Source: Atrina japonica (taxonomy: Eukaryota; Mollusca; Bivalvia; Pterioida; Pinnidae). From it: a stretch of 64,000 nucleotides of DNA. Each line of letters opens with the position of its first letter. Within the stretch, counting starts at the first letter, position 1. This document shows positions 1 through 10,783 of the stretch, piece by piece. The notes beneath the pieces were generated by a model. That model was not told the origin of the DNA. It was given only the letters and a program-made list of their open reading frames with translations, and did not search any database. The position numbers and the translations under genes are program-made. Location: assembly GCA_030159075.1 (NCBI GenBank), contig BROG01000259.1, positions 62,001-126,000 on the forward strand, given 5' to 3'.

Positions 1-430
1 CAAAATTGTTCAGCACGCAAAGATCTACAAAAAAATCAACAGGGCCAAAAATTGTCAGGTCATATCTTATGGGAGTTATTTCCCCTTTTTAAAGTTGATT
101 TTTTCATGTTTTTGGATGTTTATTGACATTACCTTGAAAAGTATAATAGCTAGAGTAAAAGTGAAAGAAGCAAAATTGTTCAGCACGCAAAGATCTACAA
201 AAAATCAACAGGGCCAAAATTGTCAGGTAACCCCTTATGGGAGTTATTTCCCCTTTAAAGTAGATTTTTCATGTTTTTGGATGTTTATTGACATTTATCT
301 TGAAAAGTATGAAGTATAATAGCTAGAACAAAAGTAAAAAAAGCAGAAATGTTTAGCAAGCAAAGATCTACAAAAAAGTTAACAAGGCCTAAATTGTCAG
401 GTCCTCGCTTATGGGAGTTATCTCCCTTTA
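1..430. repeat. 171-bp tandem repeat, about 2.5 units
   Basis: Three consecutive units share the blocks AAAGATCTACAAAAAA, GGGAGTTATTTCCCC, GGATGTTTATTGACATT and CTTGAAAAGTATAATAGC in the same order, with starts near 1, 172 and 343. The third unit is degraded. The array continues left of the window. Confidence 0.75.
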
Positions 431-795
431 ATTGGATTTCTGATGTTTTGAAAATGGATTCTGTCAATAAACGGTTCACTAAGGGGTGATTGAAATTGAA
501 TAACACAGGGTACAGTTGTATACAAATGGCTTAATAACTCAAAACTGATTGATTTTTTGTATACAAAGATTTACATGTATCAGAAATTTGCTAGGAATTA
601 TCTAAGGATCATTTTGACAAAATGATCAAAGGTCAAGTTCACAGACATCTAAGTAAACAGAAAATATGATTGGGGGGGGTTGTCAAATGTTAGACATTTT
701 TGACTTCTAAAGAACCAGTGGACAAATTTTAACCAACCAAACTTGACAGGAAATTGTTCTCAGGTGACCGTTAAGGCCCATTGGGCCTCTTGTTT
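1..795 (+). mobile_element. Interspersed repeat family R1, partial copy
   Basis: The left part (1 to about 430) is three diverged copies of a ~171-bp unit; the word GTTCAGCACGCAAAG recurs near 8 and 179, with a mutated copy near 350. The right part (about 500-795) contains GACAAAATGATCAAAGGTCA and ends in a GGCCCATTGGGCC hairpin followed by TCTTG. The same unit and the same right part recur in inverse orientation at 58320-59000, which shows it is a dispersed element and not local duplication. There is no coding capacity. The class (non-autonomous DNA element or Helitron-like) is not resolved. The copy is cut by the window edge. Confidence 0.6.
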
Positions 796-799
796 TGTT

Positions 800-1180
800 A
801 TTTTGACTATCAAATAATCGAAAACCGGGTTAGATGTCAACGTTCCGTACATTTTATGGTCGGTATAATAGTCATGTTTGCGATTACTCTGTTTCACTAA
901 GTGAAATGCTGAGTTGCCTGTTCAATAGCGGTTGTTGAGACGTCTGTTCCAATTGTGACGAGGATTCGTTCCTCACATATTTCATTTTGATTTTACTGTG
1001 GACTCCTGGCGGGTGTGACCAGTCAACAGGGGTTGGTTACTCATCCTGACTCCTGACCCACCTCTTGATTTCCAGAGGTCCGTGTTTGTCCAATTTTTTA
1101 CCATATTAGTATCTATATCGTAAACATCATTAAGAATTATACTTTGGTATCAGAGATTTTTTATATTGTAAAACTTTTTT
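800..1180 (+). mobile_element. Penelope-like element, 3' fragment (copy 1)
   Basis: This stretch is homologous to the 3' part of the copy at 2085-3375. Shared blocks include GTTTGCGATTACTCTGTTTC, TGACGAGGATTCGTTCCTCA, ATTTCCAGAGGTCCGTGTTT and TATACTTTGGTATC. The RT domain is absent. In other copies this region follows the RT motifs, so it is the element's distal coding or 3' untranslated part. Confidence 0.6.
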
Positions 1181-1885
1181 GGTTTTGAATGATTAGTAAA
1201 CATTAGTTTTCAACATTCACGTATAAATTTTTGCGTCACTCATTATTTTCCTGTAGAAATGAATAAACACATTGAGTACGGTACTTAAAATTTGAGTACA
1301 AATTTTAAAAATATTTCTTGAGTTTTCTTCAATGAGTAATGCTTTAAATCTTTTTTTTTACGATTGTATGCTGTAAATATACAAACCTGTCCAGTAACAG
1401 AATAAAGTCCGTGTGTTTTTACCTTAAAACCATGAAAAGTTGGTTGAGCTTGAGTACTGAGTAATTTGGTGACTTTGGATCCAGGGCCCGAAGTCACCAA
1501 ATTTACTCAATACTCAAGCTCAACTTTTATTTCATTATTTTGACTATAAAATCGTTTGTAAAATATTTGGGTTTGAATGATTAGGAAGCATATTATTATT
1601 TTTTTTATCATTCACATATAAATTTTTGTGTCATAATTAGGATTTTCCTGTAAAAATGAATAAATATGTTGAATACAGTACTCAAAATTTGAGTATGTAC
1701 TCAAATAATATTTTAATATTTCTGAAGTTTTCTTCAAATGAGCAATGATTTTGATCATTAGTTACAATTATATGCCATCAATATGCAAACATGTCCGGTT
1801 ACAGAATAAATTTTGCGTTTTTTTACCTTTAAATCATGAAAAGTTAGTTGAGCTTGATTTGGTGACTGTGCCCAGATGTTACAAA
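1180..1885. repeat. Direct duplication (~390 bp period) with embedded inverted repeat
   Basis: Two diverged copies (about 1180-1500 and 1570-1885) share TTTGAATGATTAG, ATTCACRTATAAATTTTTG, TTTTCCTGTARAAATGAATAA, GTACTYAAAATTTGAGTA and ATCATGAAAAGTTRGTTGAG. Between them an inverted repeat has arms at about 1435-1484 and 1491-1528, containing GAGCTTGAGTACTGAGTAA and its complement. A related fragment lies at 33935-34080, so this is an interspersed element. Confidence 0.6.
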
Positions 1886-2084
1886 TAAATCTCGATCTGA
1901 GTACCCATTGACAAGCCTCGTTATGGATAGCAACGGCATTAGTACTGGGGATGAGATTTCTCTGTATCTCCGTGGTGATATATCCTATTTATCTTGGACT
2001 TCCTTCTCCCTGATAAAACTGGTACTGACTTCGTTTGTCACGTGCTTGGTATATGAGATTTTTTAAACCGAAATTCTGTGTCAT

Positions 2085-3375
2085 TGCCGGTTTAGAAAGT
2101 TAACGGAAGCCTCACTGCTTCTTACCAAGACACTTACAGCCTTTAAGGAGAAACTTCAGCAGTACTGTACAATTGCTTATTCCAGAAGCGGTGTAAATCA
2201 GATGTGGATACTTACAACTTTTAGAAAATTTGAAGGCACACAGTTTTTCTCATATTCACCGTATCAAAACATACGACTTCTCTACTCTTTACACAACAAT
2301 TCCACATAAAAATTAAAAGAGACTTTTTAGCATCATAAACAACTGGTGTTTTTTCACTGAAGGTGGTACCCGAAAATTTAAATATCTAGTAATTTGTTAT
2401 CATGATACTTATTTTGTTCAACACCACTCTGATTCTACACATAAATAAACAGGAGTTGATATAAAAAGATGCTGGAATTTCTATTGGACAATATATTTGT
2501 AATGTTTGGAGACGTGGTTTTTCAACAAACTGTCGACATTCCTGTAGGAACCAATTGTGCCCCTTTATTGGCTGACCTGTTCCTTTTATTCATACGAAGC
2601 AGACTTCATTCAGAAACTGCTGAATCAAAAAAAGAAAAAGCTAGCGGTGTTCTTTAATTTGACATTTAGATATATCGACGACGTTTTGTCAATTAATAAT
2701 GACAATTTTCATATATATATATGTCAATGCGATATATCCCAGCGAACTAGAAATTAACGATATAACAGAATCAAGCACATACTTAGATATTTTACTTACT
2801 ATAGATACAGACGGGAAATTAACAACTAAGCAATACGACAAACGCGACGATTTCGGCTTTCCATTCGTAAATTTTCCGCATTAAGTAGTAATATCCCACA
2901 ATCACCCGCATATGGAGTTTATATTTCACAAATGATCCAACATATGAACATTTCATATACAGAGGTAAACTACTCACTGAAAAATTGACAAAGTATTGAC
3001 ACAGGGATATCGAAAACCGCGTTTGATGTCAACGTTCCACAAATTTTATGGTCGCTATAATAGTCTTGTTTGCGATTACTCTGTTTCATTAAGTGAAATA
3101 CTGAGTTGCCTGACGGTTGTTGAGACGTCTGTACCAATTGTGGCGAGGATTCATTCCTCACGTATTTCATTTTGATTTGACTTTGGACTCACGGCGGGTG
3201 GGACCGGTTGGCAGGGGATGCTTACTCCTCCATGTCACTTGATCCCACCTCTTGGTTTCCAGAGGTCCGTGTTTGTCCATTTTAAACAAATTTGTACCTA
3301 TATCCTGGTCATCATAAAGATTTATACTTTGGTATCTGAGATTTGTATTATATTCAAAACAGTATATACTGTTAT
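2085..3375 (+). mobile_element. Penelope-like retroelement, degenerate RT copy (copy 2)
   Basis: Reverse-transcriptase remnant, frameshifted and with stops. In order: a segment with SRSGVNQMW (about 2178), YDFSTLYTTIPH (about 2270, containing the LYTTIP motif), then MLEFLLDNIFVMFGD with FQQTVDIPVGTNCAPLLADL (2469-2590), then FRYIDDVLSINND in another frame (2665-2703; YIDDV is the catalytic RT motif), SSTYLDILLTID (2770) and YDKRDDFGFPFVNFPH (2832-2884). The following ~490 bp are the family's 3' region shared with the other copies. Several reading-frame changes (2469 frame, 2557 frame, 2699 frame) and in-frame stops make it non-functional. Assignment to PLE rests on remembered similarity of the RT block to invertebrate PLE proteins and on nearby hammerhead-like motifs. 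No GIY-YIG domain was identified. Confidence 0.7.
2469..2884 (+). pseudogene. PLE reverse transcriptase fragment with catalytic YIDDV motif
   Basis: The best-preserved RT stretch spans 2469-2884 and is split over three reading frames. The first frame carries the PVGTNCAPLLADL block, the second the YIDDV catalytic motif, the third the YLDILLTID and YDKRDDF blocks. Frames change near 2590 and 2700. The short AT repeat at 2708-2721 coincides with the second frame change, consistent with slippage. It is a broken gene with no intact start. Confidence 0.7.
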
Positions 3376-3395
3376 TGGTAATAGTATTGGATATA

Positions 3396-3420
3396 CCCCC
3401 CCCCCCCCAAAAAAAAAAAA
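3396..3420. repeat. C13-A12 homopolymer junction
   Basis: Thirteen C followed directly by twelve A. On the minus strand this is T12-G13, the same order as other T-to-G junctions in the window (29151, 39949, 43088, 43447). Confidence 0.9.
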
Positions 3421-4110
3421 TTAAATAAATGAATAAATAAAACAAATCCAGGACAGGATAGAGTACGAAATAAATTCGGTCAGAAATTACATAAAAAATC
3501 CCGGAAAGTTTCGATACCCCCAAACCCATAAAATCAAATGGTTGCTTTAATAAAAAACCTTGAGCAAAAAGTCTAATGAAAAATAAACCGGTTATAATTG
3601 AATATAAAAGTGCAGGCACTAAAGTGTTAAAAGGGGTGTCCAGTCGTTTTAAAATAAATAAACTTTAAAGTGTTAACTGTTACGAGGTCCTGAAAAAAGC
3701 ACACAACTACGTATGTAGGAAACCGTTATTTATTTGACTTTGGAAATGTTAATATTATTCTTGGGTCTCGTGTTGATCTATTTTAATTCTATTATCAGCC
3801 ATTCCATTTTACATGATATATTTACACCATGTTGTGGAAAATGTAATGCAGGTTAATATACAATATTTGCTTTGCCCTACTGCTGTATTGATTTATGTAC
3901 TTTTTATATACTTTTCGTGCAGTTACTATTGATTAGTTTGGATTTATGAATTGCAATGCACCGTAAAATATAAGTTCAATTAGTGTGCACGACATGAATT
4001 AACTAGAACTGGATGTCAATAAATTTATACAAGTTTTGTGTTTAGATAAACTAGTTATCAATCTATATCAACAAAATAATTAAACTTTATAATTATGTAT
4101 TGTTTAAAAT
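3421..4110. other. Unassigned AT-rich stretch
   Basis: No ORF, splice-like exon or repeat match was recognised. It lies between a PLE copy and a degenerate hammerhead-like motif of the same orientation, so it may be unrecognised PLE-derived sequence. Confidence 0.4.
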
Positions 4111-4114
4111 TCGA

Positions 4115-4152
4115 GCTCAACTGCATGATGGAGTCTTAGTTGAAACTATGGT
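4115..4152 (+). ncRNA. Degenerate hammerhead-like motif
   Basis: GAGCTCAACTGCATGATGGA is followed by GTCTTAGTTGAAACTATGG. It resembles the better copies at 8911 and 17444 (GCTCAA, then CTGATGA, a short GTC stem, then GAAAC), but an insertion breaks the CUGAUGA core and stem I has no partner. Probably a dead copy. Confidence 0.3.
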
Positions 4153-4184
4153 ATTGGTCAAATATTTCGGTCTTTTTTCAAACA

Positions 4185-4392
4185 TACTGCATACCTGGAA
4201 AATTTCGCTTCCGTTTTCGTTGAGAGGGGGAATTTAAAATGAAAGTGAAATTCCAAGCTAAAAAATGAAGCATGGACACTCATGCCATACATGACATTAT
4301 GGTGAGTTAGGGTGAATTTAAGACGAGGTGAATATGTGTTCTGTCATAAAAGGCGAAATTAACGAGGGGCAAAAATTTCCAGTTATACGGTA
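4185..4392. mobile_element. MITE family F, copy 1
   Basis: Inverted termini: TACTGCATACCTGGAAAATT on the left, and on the right the complement of TACCGTATAACTGGAAATTT. Inside are CGAAATTAACGAGGGGC and AATTTAAGACGAGGTGAA. A second copy in inverse orientation lies at 57158-57389. No transposase; a non-autonomous DNA transposon. Confidence 0.6.
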
Positions 4393-5400
4393 TAACATTA
4401 CTACCGGTATTATGTTTATACTATGTTTCACTAACTGAAATGTTAAACGGCAGGGAGACCACAAAATTGGATGAATCAGGTACCCATTAATGGAGACTTA
4501 AACATATCTTACCAACATGTCATACCCCATAAAGTCCGCCGTCAACTATCTTTTTTTCTTCTTTTTGCCCACGTGAATCTGAATTGGGACAGCAATTTTT
4601 AAAACAATGCAAGGTATTTAAGTATTTTTTAGTAGATAAAATATTCTATGATGAAAAGAAGTATCTTATGAAAGTGCATCCATACTTCCACCTTGGACAG
4701 GCGAATCTACCATTTTGCCAAGCCAGAATTTCTCTGTCCACTCCCTGGGGTGTAGACAAGCTACACGCGCTTATGACGTCACGATGTAATTTCACAACGC
4801 AGGACATCTAGATCTGTATGATGAGAATACAGTGTATTTAAAGTTGCGTAAGATTTATTTACGTTCATAAACATGTATTTGAAGCTTGGGAGAAAAATAA
4901 TAAAACATGAGTGTGTTAAGAGGAAAGTCCAGTTCTCAGGAAACCCTCGGATTGGACAACCAGATTCATGCCACTCGGTTGAGATTACCTTATCTACTCC
5001 ACACACTCCACTCCACATCGAGGCACATTATAAATCATAACGTTATACGTTATGACATGATAGACGCACTTTCCAAATTTGAGACTGCATGATGTTTAGC
5101 GTTCTTCTGAAGTATGGGGGAAAATCAAACATGGGTGTGTTGAACGGACAAATAACCTTAAAATGTCAACCCTAGTGGCAAGGGTCTAGAGGTCAAATCC
5201 GAAATTCTCACCATTCTGGTTGAGATAGCCTAACCCTGTTTACTCGCTATACTCTTGTAAGGTTCTAGAAATCTGTGATCATCGAGCTGTGGTAAACTGT
5301 CCCAAAGTACATTATGTGGTAAGTAAGCCAGACGAAAACCTATGTCCGCATAGTCTTCTCTTACTCTGGATCACTTATGACTCATAGTATAAAACCACGT
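4393..5400. other. Unassigned stretch
   Basis: Only short chance ORFs (61-79 codons) overlapping on both strands were seen. No domain, splice pattern or repeat match was recognised. Confidence 0.4.
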
Positions 5401-5945
5401 TCATGTATATTAATTGTCAGGGGGATCAGGTCTGGAGAACATTGGACAAACAAAGACCTCTAAAGATCCAGAGGTGGGATCAGGTGCTATGGAGGCGTAA
5501 GCATCTCCTGTTGACCGGTTACATCCACAGCGAGTCCGTAGTCAAATTCAAATGAATTCTATTTAGCGAAACGTTGTACAAAATGTAATACGAAATACCA
5601 TGATACTAATCGTGAACTTTGCGACTCCTGATTTTCTTGTAACAACAACAGTAATAAATGCCTCTGTATATGAAATGGTCATATTTTGAACACCATATGC
5701 AAGCGAAAAATGAGAAATAACTACTTTAAGAGTGTTGTAAGTTGACGATGGGAAAACCAACATCATCGCTTTTGTCGTATAGCTTGGTTTTTAATTTCCT
5801 ATGTCCAAGTAGGAAGTGTGTGTGCTTGATTCTGTCGTTTCATTAATTTCTAGTTCGCTGGGATTTATTGCATTCCCATACGTATGGGAATTATCATTAT
5901 TTACCTATGGGCAAGACATTGACGATATATCTAAACCTATCCCAC
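5400..5945 (-). mobile_element. Penelope-like element, inverted internally deleted copy (copy 3)
   Basis: Read on the minus strand it starts with the RT block (ATATATCGTCAATGTCTTG corresponds to the YIDDV region), continues through CCCAGCGAACTAGAAATTA, ACGACAAAAGCGATGATGT and ATATGACCATTTCATATACAGAGG, and ends with the 3' block CTCCATAGCACCTGATCCCA and CCAGAGGTCTTTG-type sequence. The region between the RT and 3' blocks is shorter than in copy 2, which implies a deletion. Confidence 0.6.
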
Positions 5946-6065
5946 CTCTGGATTTCTAGAGGTCCGTTGTTTGTCCAGTGTTCACCAGATTTGTATGTTG
6001 TATCCTGGACATTCTGAAGATTTATACTTTAATATCTGAGATTCGTTTTCTGTTTTGTTGGTATA
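5938..6065 (+). mobile_element. Penelope-like element, short 3' end (copy 4)
   Basis: CCCACCTCTGGATTTCTAGA, then GGTCCGTTGTTTGTCC, then ATCCTGGACATTCTGAAGAT, then TATACTTTAATATCTGAGAT; this is the plus-strand 3' terminus of the PLE family. It abuts the minus-strand copy 3 directly, giving an inverted junction. Confidence 0.6.
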
Positions 6066-6184
6066 TTTGATTTTATACGGTAGAGTAAGGCTTATTGTGA
6101 ATTATGCTTTGCAATGCATCAGCAAACGAGGGTGATGGACAATATGAATAAATGAACAGGTCAGCCAACAAAGGGACACAATTC

Positions 6185-7035
6185 ATAACAAAGGTTTCCA
6201 TCGATTGAGACATTTTATAAGCCGGTAATAGTTTTGTGCTATTCCATTTGAGATACTTTGTAAGTCAATGCCAGTTTTGTGCTATTCCATCATTTGAGTT
6301 ATTTTTGTAAGTCAATGCCAGTTTTGTGCTATTCCATCATTTGAGTTATTTTTATAAGCCGGTAATAGTTTTGAGCTATTCCATCATTTGAGTTATTTTT
6401 GTAAGTCAATGCCAGTTTCCATCAATTGAGTCATTTTATAAGCCGGTAATAGTTTTGTGCTATTTCCATCATTTGAGTTATTTTTGTAAGTCAATGACAG
6501 TTCTGTGCTATTCCATCTTTTGAGTTATTTTTATAAGCCGGTAATAGTTTTGTGCTATTCCATCATTTGAGTTATTTTTGTAAGTCAATGCCAGTTTTGT
6601 GCTATTCCATCATTTGAGTTATTTTTATAAGCCGGTAATAGTTTTGAGCTATTCCATCATTTGAGTTATTTTTGTAAGTCAATGCCAGTTTCCATCAATT
6701 GAGTCATTTTATAAGCCGGTAATAGTTTTGTGCTATTCCATCATTTGAGTTATTTTTGTAAGTCAATGACAGTTCTGTGCTATTCCATCTTTTGGGTTAT
6801 TTTTATAAGCCGGTAATAGTTTTGTGCTATTCCATCATTTGAGTTATTTTTGTAAGTCAATGCCAGTTTTGTGCTATTCCATCATTTGAGTTATTTTTAT
6901 AAGCCAATAATAGTTTTGAGCTATTCCATCATTTGCGTATGTTTTGTAAGTCAATGCCAATTTTGTGCTATTCCATCATTTGAGCTATTTTTTTAAGCCG
7001 GTTATAGTTTTATGCTATTTCATCATATAACTTTG
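6185..7035. repeat. 47-48 bp minisatellite with higher-order repeat
   Basis: About 17 units, each TTTTGTGCTATTCCATCATT then TGAGTTATTTTT, alternating two spacer types, GTAAGTCAATGCCAG and ATAAGCCGGTAATAG. A distinctive variant (GCCAGTTTCCATCAATTGAG) occurs at 6411 and 6684, so blocks of about six units repeat with a 273-bp period. Both edges decay into unit fragments. Confidence 0.9.
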
Positions 7036-7540
7036 GTATAATGGTTATGACATTCACAATGTAACAAGAGAAAATAATACTTCTATACTAACGAGAGATT
7101 TCAAGTTCAATGTAAGACCATATTTGTAATTTAAAACGAAATCTTACCTGTATAATTCAAAATCTTCACTATAAACTTTCGCTATTAAAACGTGTAGTAA
7201 TTACATAAGCAATTTCATCATACCAATTTGTTATAATGTATTCATTTGGATATAACTTTCACTGTTGTAGCAACTGAAATAATGTTACAATACCATCATG
7301 TTTATTTAATTGTTTACACTAAATGAATTATAAATATTATGTAATGAATGTATTTCATATGAAGTTATACATACCGACAAAATCAATTAAATCAAGTTAA
7401 TCATGACATTGTAATCGATTTTCAAACACAACTTTAGAATTAAAATTATGTTCGATTAACACATATTATTTAATGTTTAATGACATAGAATAATAGCCAT
7501 CAATCAATCGTAATTATTAAAACAAATCTCTCGTTTCCTT
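7036..7540. other. Unassigned AT-rich stretch
   Basis: No ORF or repeat match was seen. It separates the minisatellite from PLE copy 5. Confidence 0.35.
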
Positions 7541-8035
7541 TTTCGCGTGCATATGATGCTTATATTTCCTAGATGATCGATATGAGCTTGTTCAATATGA
7601 TAATTTCAAATAAAGAGAAAATCCACTCACTGATAAGGTGTTGTCAGAAAGATGTGAGCAATCACATTTAAAATTAACATTTCGCAAATTATACGGTCGA
7701 TATCATGATCTTGTTTGCTATTTGTAGGTATGATGACCTTGTTTACAATTTCTGTTTCACTAAATGAAATGTTGAGTTTCCTGTTTGATAGCGGTCGTTG
7801 AGTCGTCTATACGATTTCTTCCTCACATATTTCATTTGAATTTGACTGTGGACTCACGGCGGGTGTGACCGATCAACAGGGGAAGCTTACTCCTCCATGG
7901 CACCTGATCCCACCTTATATTTGCAGAAATCCGTGTTTGTCCAATATTCACCAGATTTGTATATTGTATCATGGACATCTTGAAGATGAACACTGTGGTA
8001 TCTGTGATATTTATATGTTTCACTAACTGGAATGC
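7540..8035 (+). mobile_element. Penelope-like element fragment (copy 5)
   Basis: Starts at the block encoding AYDAYIS (the counterpart of AYGVYIS in copy 2), passes TTATACGGTCGATATCATGA and CTGTTTCACTAAATGAAATG, and ends with CATGGCACCTGATCCCACCT, AATCCGTGTTTGTCCAATAT and CATGGACATCTTGAAGATG. No RT motif remains. Confidence 0.6.
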
Positions 8036-8275
8036 TGAGTTTGCTGTTCGACAGAAGTTGTTGACTCGTGTATACCGATTGTGTGACGTTTCCTTAATCC
8101 TCATTTTTTGTAGTTGTTGTTGTTGTTGTTGTTGTTTTGTTTTTAATTAGACTGTAGACTGTAGAAACGCAGTGGATGTGACCAGTCCACAAGGGAAACT
8201 TACTCTTCCCTGACACCTGATCCCACCTCTGGATTTCCGGAGATCCACACTTGTCCCCGGAATATCCTGACGTTT
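8018..8275 (+). mobile_element. Penelope-like element fragment (copy 6)
   Basis: A second 3' fragment follows copy 5 in tandem: TTTCACTAACTGGAATGCTG, GTGGATGTGACCAGTCCAC, ACACCTGATCCCACCTCTGG and AATATCCTGACG. A short (TTG)n tract (8112-8137) sits inside it. Confidence 0.55.
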
Positions 8276-8804
8276 AAAGGGACATTAGCAGAATTATTTA
8301 AAAGAAAGACTTCCTATTTCACTACTTAGATTGATATACAATAACAAAAAAAAAGATAACTACACAGGCATAACAATTCTTAAATTCCTATATATTTTGT
8401 GGAAATTGCTATTTGGCAATTACTCACTCACTTGCAATTGATTAATTCAACCTTACTATTGATTTAATCTTTACCATAATTATTATCTTATAAATTAACT
8501 ACAGTACAAAATAGAAGAACTGATCAAATATAGTTAAAATGTTGTATTTTACAAATTCTATCACATACCATGTAAATTTTACCATTGAAAAGTCCCAAAC
8601 AGTAAAATACTATTCAATAAAATTACCAGTTACTGGTACACTGCAATGGGTTGCATGAACAAAATATGAATATCCATGTGAAATCATTTACCACACTTCA
8701 AAATTGAAATCATTACATGAACAAACCTTTTTTCAAGTAATATTTCGCTCAGATACTTTCATTTAAATTCTAAATTTCTCAAAAACTAAGATATTCTTTT
8801 AACA
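8276..8804. other. Unassigned AT-rich stretch
   Basis: No ORF. A segment near 8330-8400 (TTGATATACAATAACAAAAA then TTCTTAAATTCCTATATATT) recurs at about 39710-39790, so part of it belongs to a dispersed repeat. Confidence 0.4.
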
Positions 8805-9015
8805 TTGGGTACTCTTAGGTGGATTTCGCAACACATCTGGATTTATTATTTGGTCTTGTATGACACCATTTTTTCTTTCGGAAATATATATACATTCATA
8901 TTAAATTCGAGCTCAACAGATGAAGTCTTATTGACAGAAACGATCGTCTTAAGCATTTACTTTGATCTGTCTGTTTTGTAAAACGATAACTTTGGTATTG
9001 GTAATAATATTCAAA
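8805..9015 (+). mobile_element. PLE-associated terminal segment with hammerhead-like core (copy A)
   Basis: About 210 bp shared with 17335-17555 and, in inverse orientation, with 18053-18207 and 18413-18567: GGGTACTCTTAGGTGGATTT, TTATTATTTGGTCTTGTATG, ATTAAATTCGAGCTCAAC and ATAACTTTGGTATTGGTAAT. It lies among PLE fragments and is inferred to be the pseudo-LTR part of the PLE. Confidence 0.55.
8911..8954 (+). ncRNA. Hammerhead-like ribozyme motif (copy A)
   Basis: Type I topology: stem I strand GCTCAA, core CAGATGA (consensus CTGATGA, one substitution), stem II GTC/GAC with loop TTATT, then GAAA, a two-base-pair stem III (CG-AT-CG), cleavage triplet GTC, then TTAAGC pairing back to GCTCAA with one mismatch. 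Hammerheads with very short stem III are established for Penelope-like elements. The T-to-A change in the core should reduce activity. Confidence 0.5.
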
Positions 9016-9254
9016 ATCAGAAAATACTCATATAAATACAATTTTCAAAATGCTGCAAGTAAAATGGATATTGAATCATGTGACATACATATTTCAATTT
9101 TCTTGAATCTTTGTCTGTGATCTACTTTATTGCTGCCACTTTCTGCTTGCAAAATATCATAACTTGATTAAGAACTATTGGCAATCATAACAATGTTCTT
9201 ATTAACATGATTTCCATGTGAAAAAAATTATTGTATGAAATTAAAACAAATTAC

Positions 9255-9558
9255 ATATGAAATATACAACACAGATACCAAAGTATAAATCTTCAGAATG
9301 TCCAGGATACATATACAAATCTGGTGAATATTGGACAAACACGGACGTCAGGAAATCAAGTGGGATCATGTGCCATGGAGCAGTAAGCATCCCCTGTCGA
9401 CCGGTCACACCCGTCGTGTGTCCACAGTCAACTCCAGTCAAATGTCAAATGTCAAACAGTCAAATGAAATAAGGGAGGAACACATCCTCGTCACTATTGG
9501 TACGGACAACTTAACAACCGCATTGGAACAGGTAACTCATTATTTCATTTAGTGAAAC
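9255..9558 (-). mobile_element. Penelope-like element, 3' part (copy 7), interrupted
   Basis: On the minus strand it reads CTCATTTCATT-type sequence, then ACGGCGGGTGTGACC-like, CATGGCACATGATCCCACTT and CTTCAGAATG-type sequence: the PLE 3' block. It stops at GTGAAAC (9552-9558), where a 5.5-kb element is inserted, and resumes at 15073 with GTGAAACAGAGTAAAC. The rejoined order matches CTCTGTTTCACTAAGTGAAA in other copies. Confidence 0.65.
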
Positions 9559-9594
9559 CAGCGATATATAAAGCTAATAGGGATTGGTGACTCG
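9559..9594. repeat. Left terminal inverted repeat
   Basis: 36 bp beginning CAGCGATATATAAAGC and ending TTGGTGACTCG, the exact reverse complement of 15037-15072. Confidence 0.9.
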
Positions 9595-10783
9595 CGCTCT
9601 TCCAGTTATGAGCGGATGTATCCTTTTGATATGCAAATGAGTGACCCAGTTTAAATCGACACTCACCGCGCAGGCGCAAACCAGATAGTAACACGCAAAC
9701 AGTGAGAAGGGACGTAATCGAGACAAATCTCTTATACAGAGTTGTCGGTCGTGTAATTGTTGAGAAGCTGCTGGCACCAGCAAAGACCGACAACTAGATT
9801 GATCGTTCGTATGTGTATCGTGAAAATGTTACTCGGTAATTTGAGACCAAGGAAAGGTTTACTACTTTAAAACATTAAATGTTTCACAAATCACGAGTTT
9901 GAAAAAAATAACCGAATAAGGTACCATTTTAACAACTCAAAATAAATGAATAATGTAGAAAAATATTAGAAATTACATCAGAAATGTGTCAGCAAATTTT
10001 AATTTTTAGATTCTTGATCTACTAAAGTAAATACTAGTCTAGAATCAAAATCTTTTTGATAATTACGTAATCCCCTCTCAATTTTATTAGATTAACAAAT
10101 AAAAAGAATTTTCAAACCGAACGTTAAAAGATGTAATGAATAACATATCCGGAGAATATCTTGTTTTTACGTTTGTGTATAATTTCAGTTCTATCAGGAA
10201 CATGTCGTAATCCTACAGCACTAAGGTGTGAAAATACATGGCACCTATATTTATTTAAACATCAAGGGGATTAGCTTTATCTGTTCTGATAAAAGCGATG
10301 GTATTTGCAGTAAACACTGATAAAGGACACTCCTTTTGGGTGTTGAACTCCCGCAGAGGAATAATACTGCAGATCACTAGCCTTGTAGGTGTAATAAACA
10401 ATCTTTCGAATATTTTTGCTCTCCACCCCCTTTGAAAACCACAACCCAGATACTTATAAAATCATAATAAATATGTTTTTTATTTATTATTTCTAAAAAC
10501 CTCAAATTTACACATTTCTTACACATGATTAAAAAATAAACATTTGAGTGGGGTGCAAAAGAAGGTATTTCTGAAATATGTTAATTTAGCACATGATATA
10601 ATAACTACATGTATATACTTCTATGCAAACAATAAAATTCCCACTTTACAATAAGTCTACACAGGTAAGTATTTTTGGTAAATAATTTCCAAACATGCAG
10701 GAAGAATAGAAAATTGAGTATTTAAATAGATCTATTAGACAATTAGAGGTTAATCAATTTCTGTTAAATTTGGGGGAAATAAG
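9595..10783. other. Left interior of the 5.5-kb element
   Basis: Locally GC-richer up to about 9800, then AT-rich with no ORF. It holds CTCTTATACAGAGTTGTCGG near 9730, a sequence also used as the terminal repeat of the MITE at 46109-46485, so the two elements may be related or one may carry a fragment of the other. Confidence 0.4.

Noticed and set aside
3167..3619. 150-codon minus-strand ORF
   Set aside because: It reads the complement of the PLE 3' region and the C/A homopolymer (which gives a glycine run); a repeat artefact.
6185..7035. CRISPR array
   Set aside because: Regular spacing, but the spacers are two repeating variants, not unique sequences, and the genome is eukaryotic; it is a minisatellite.
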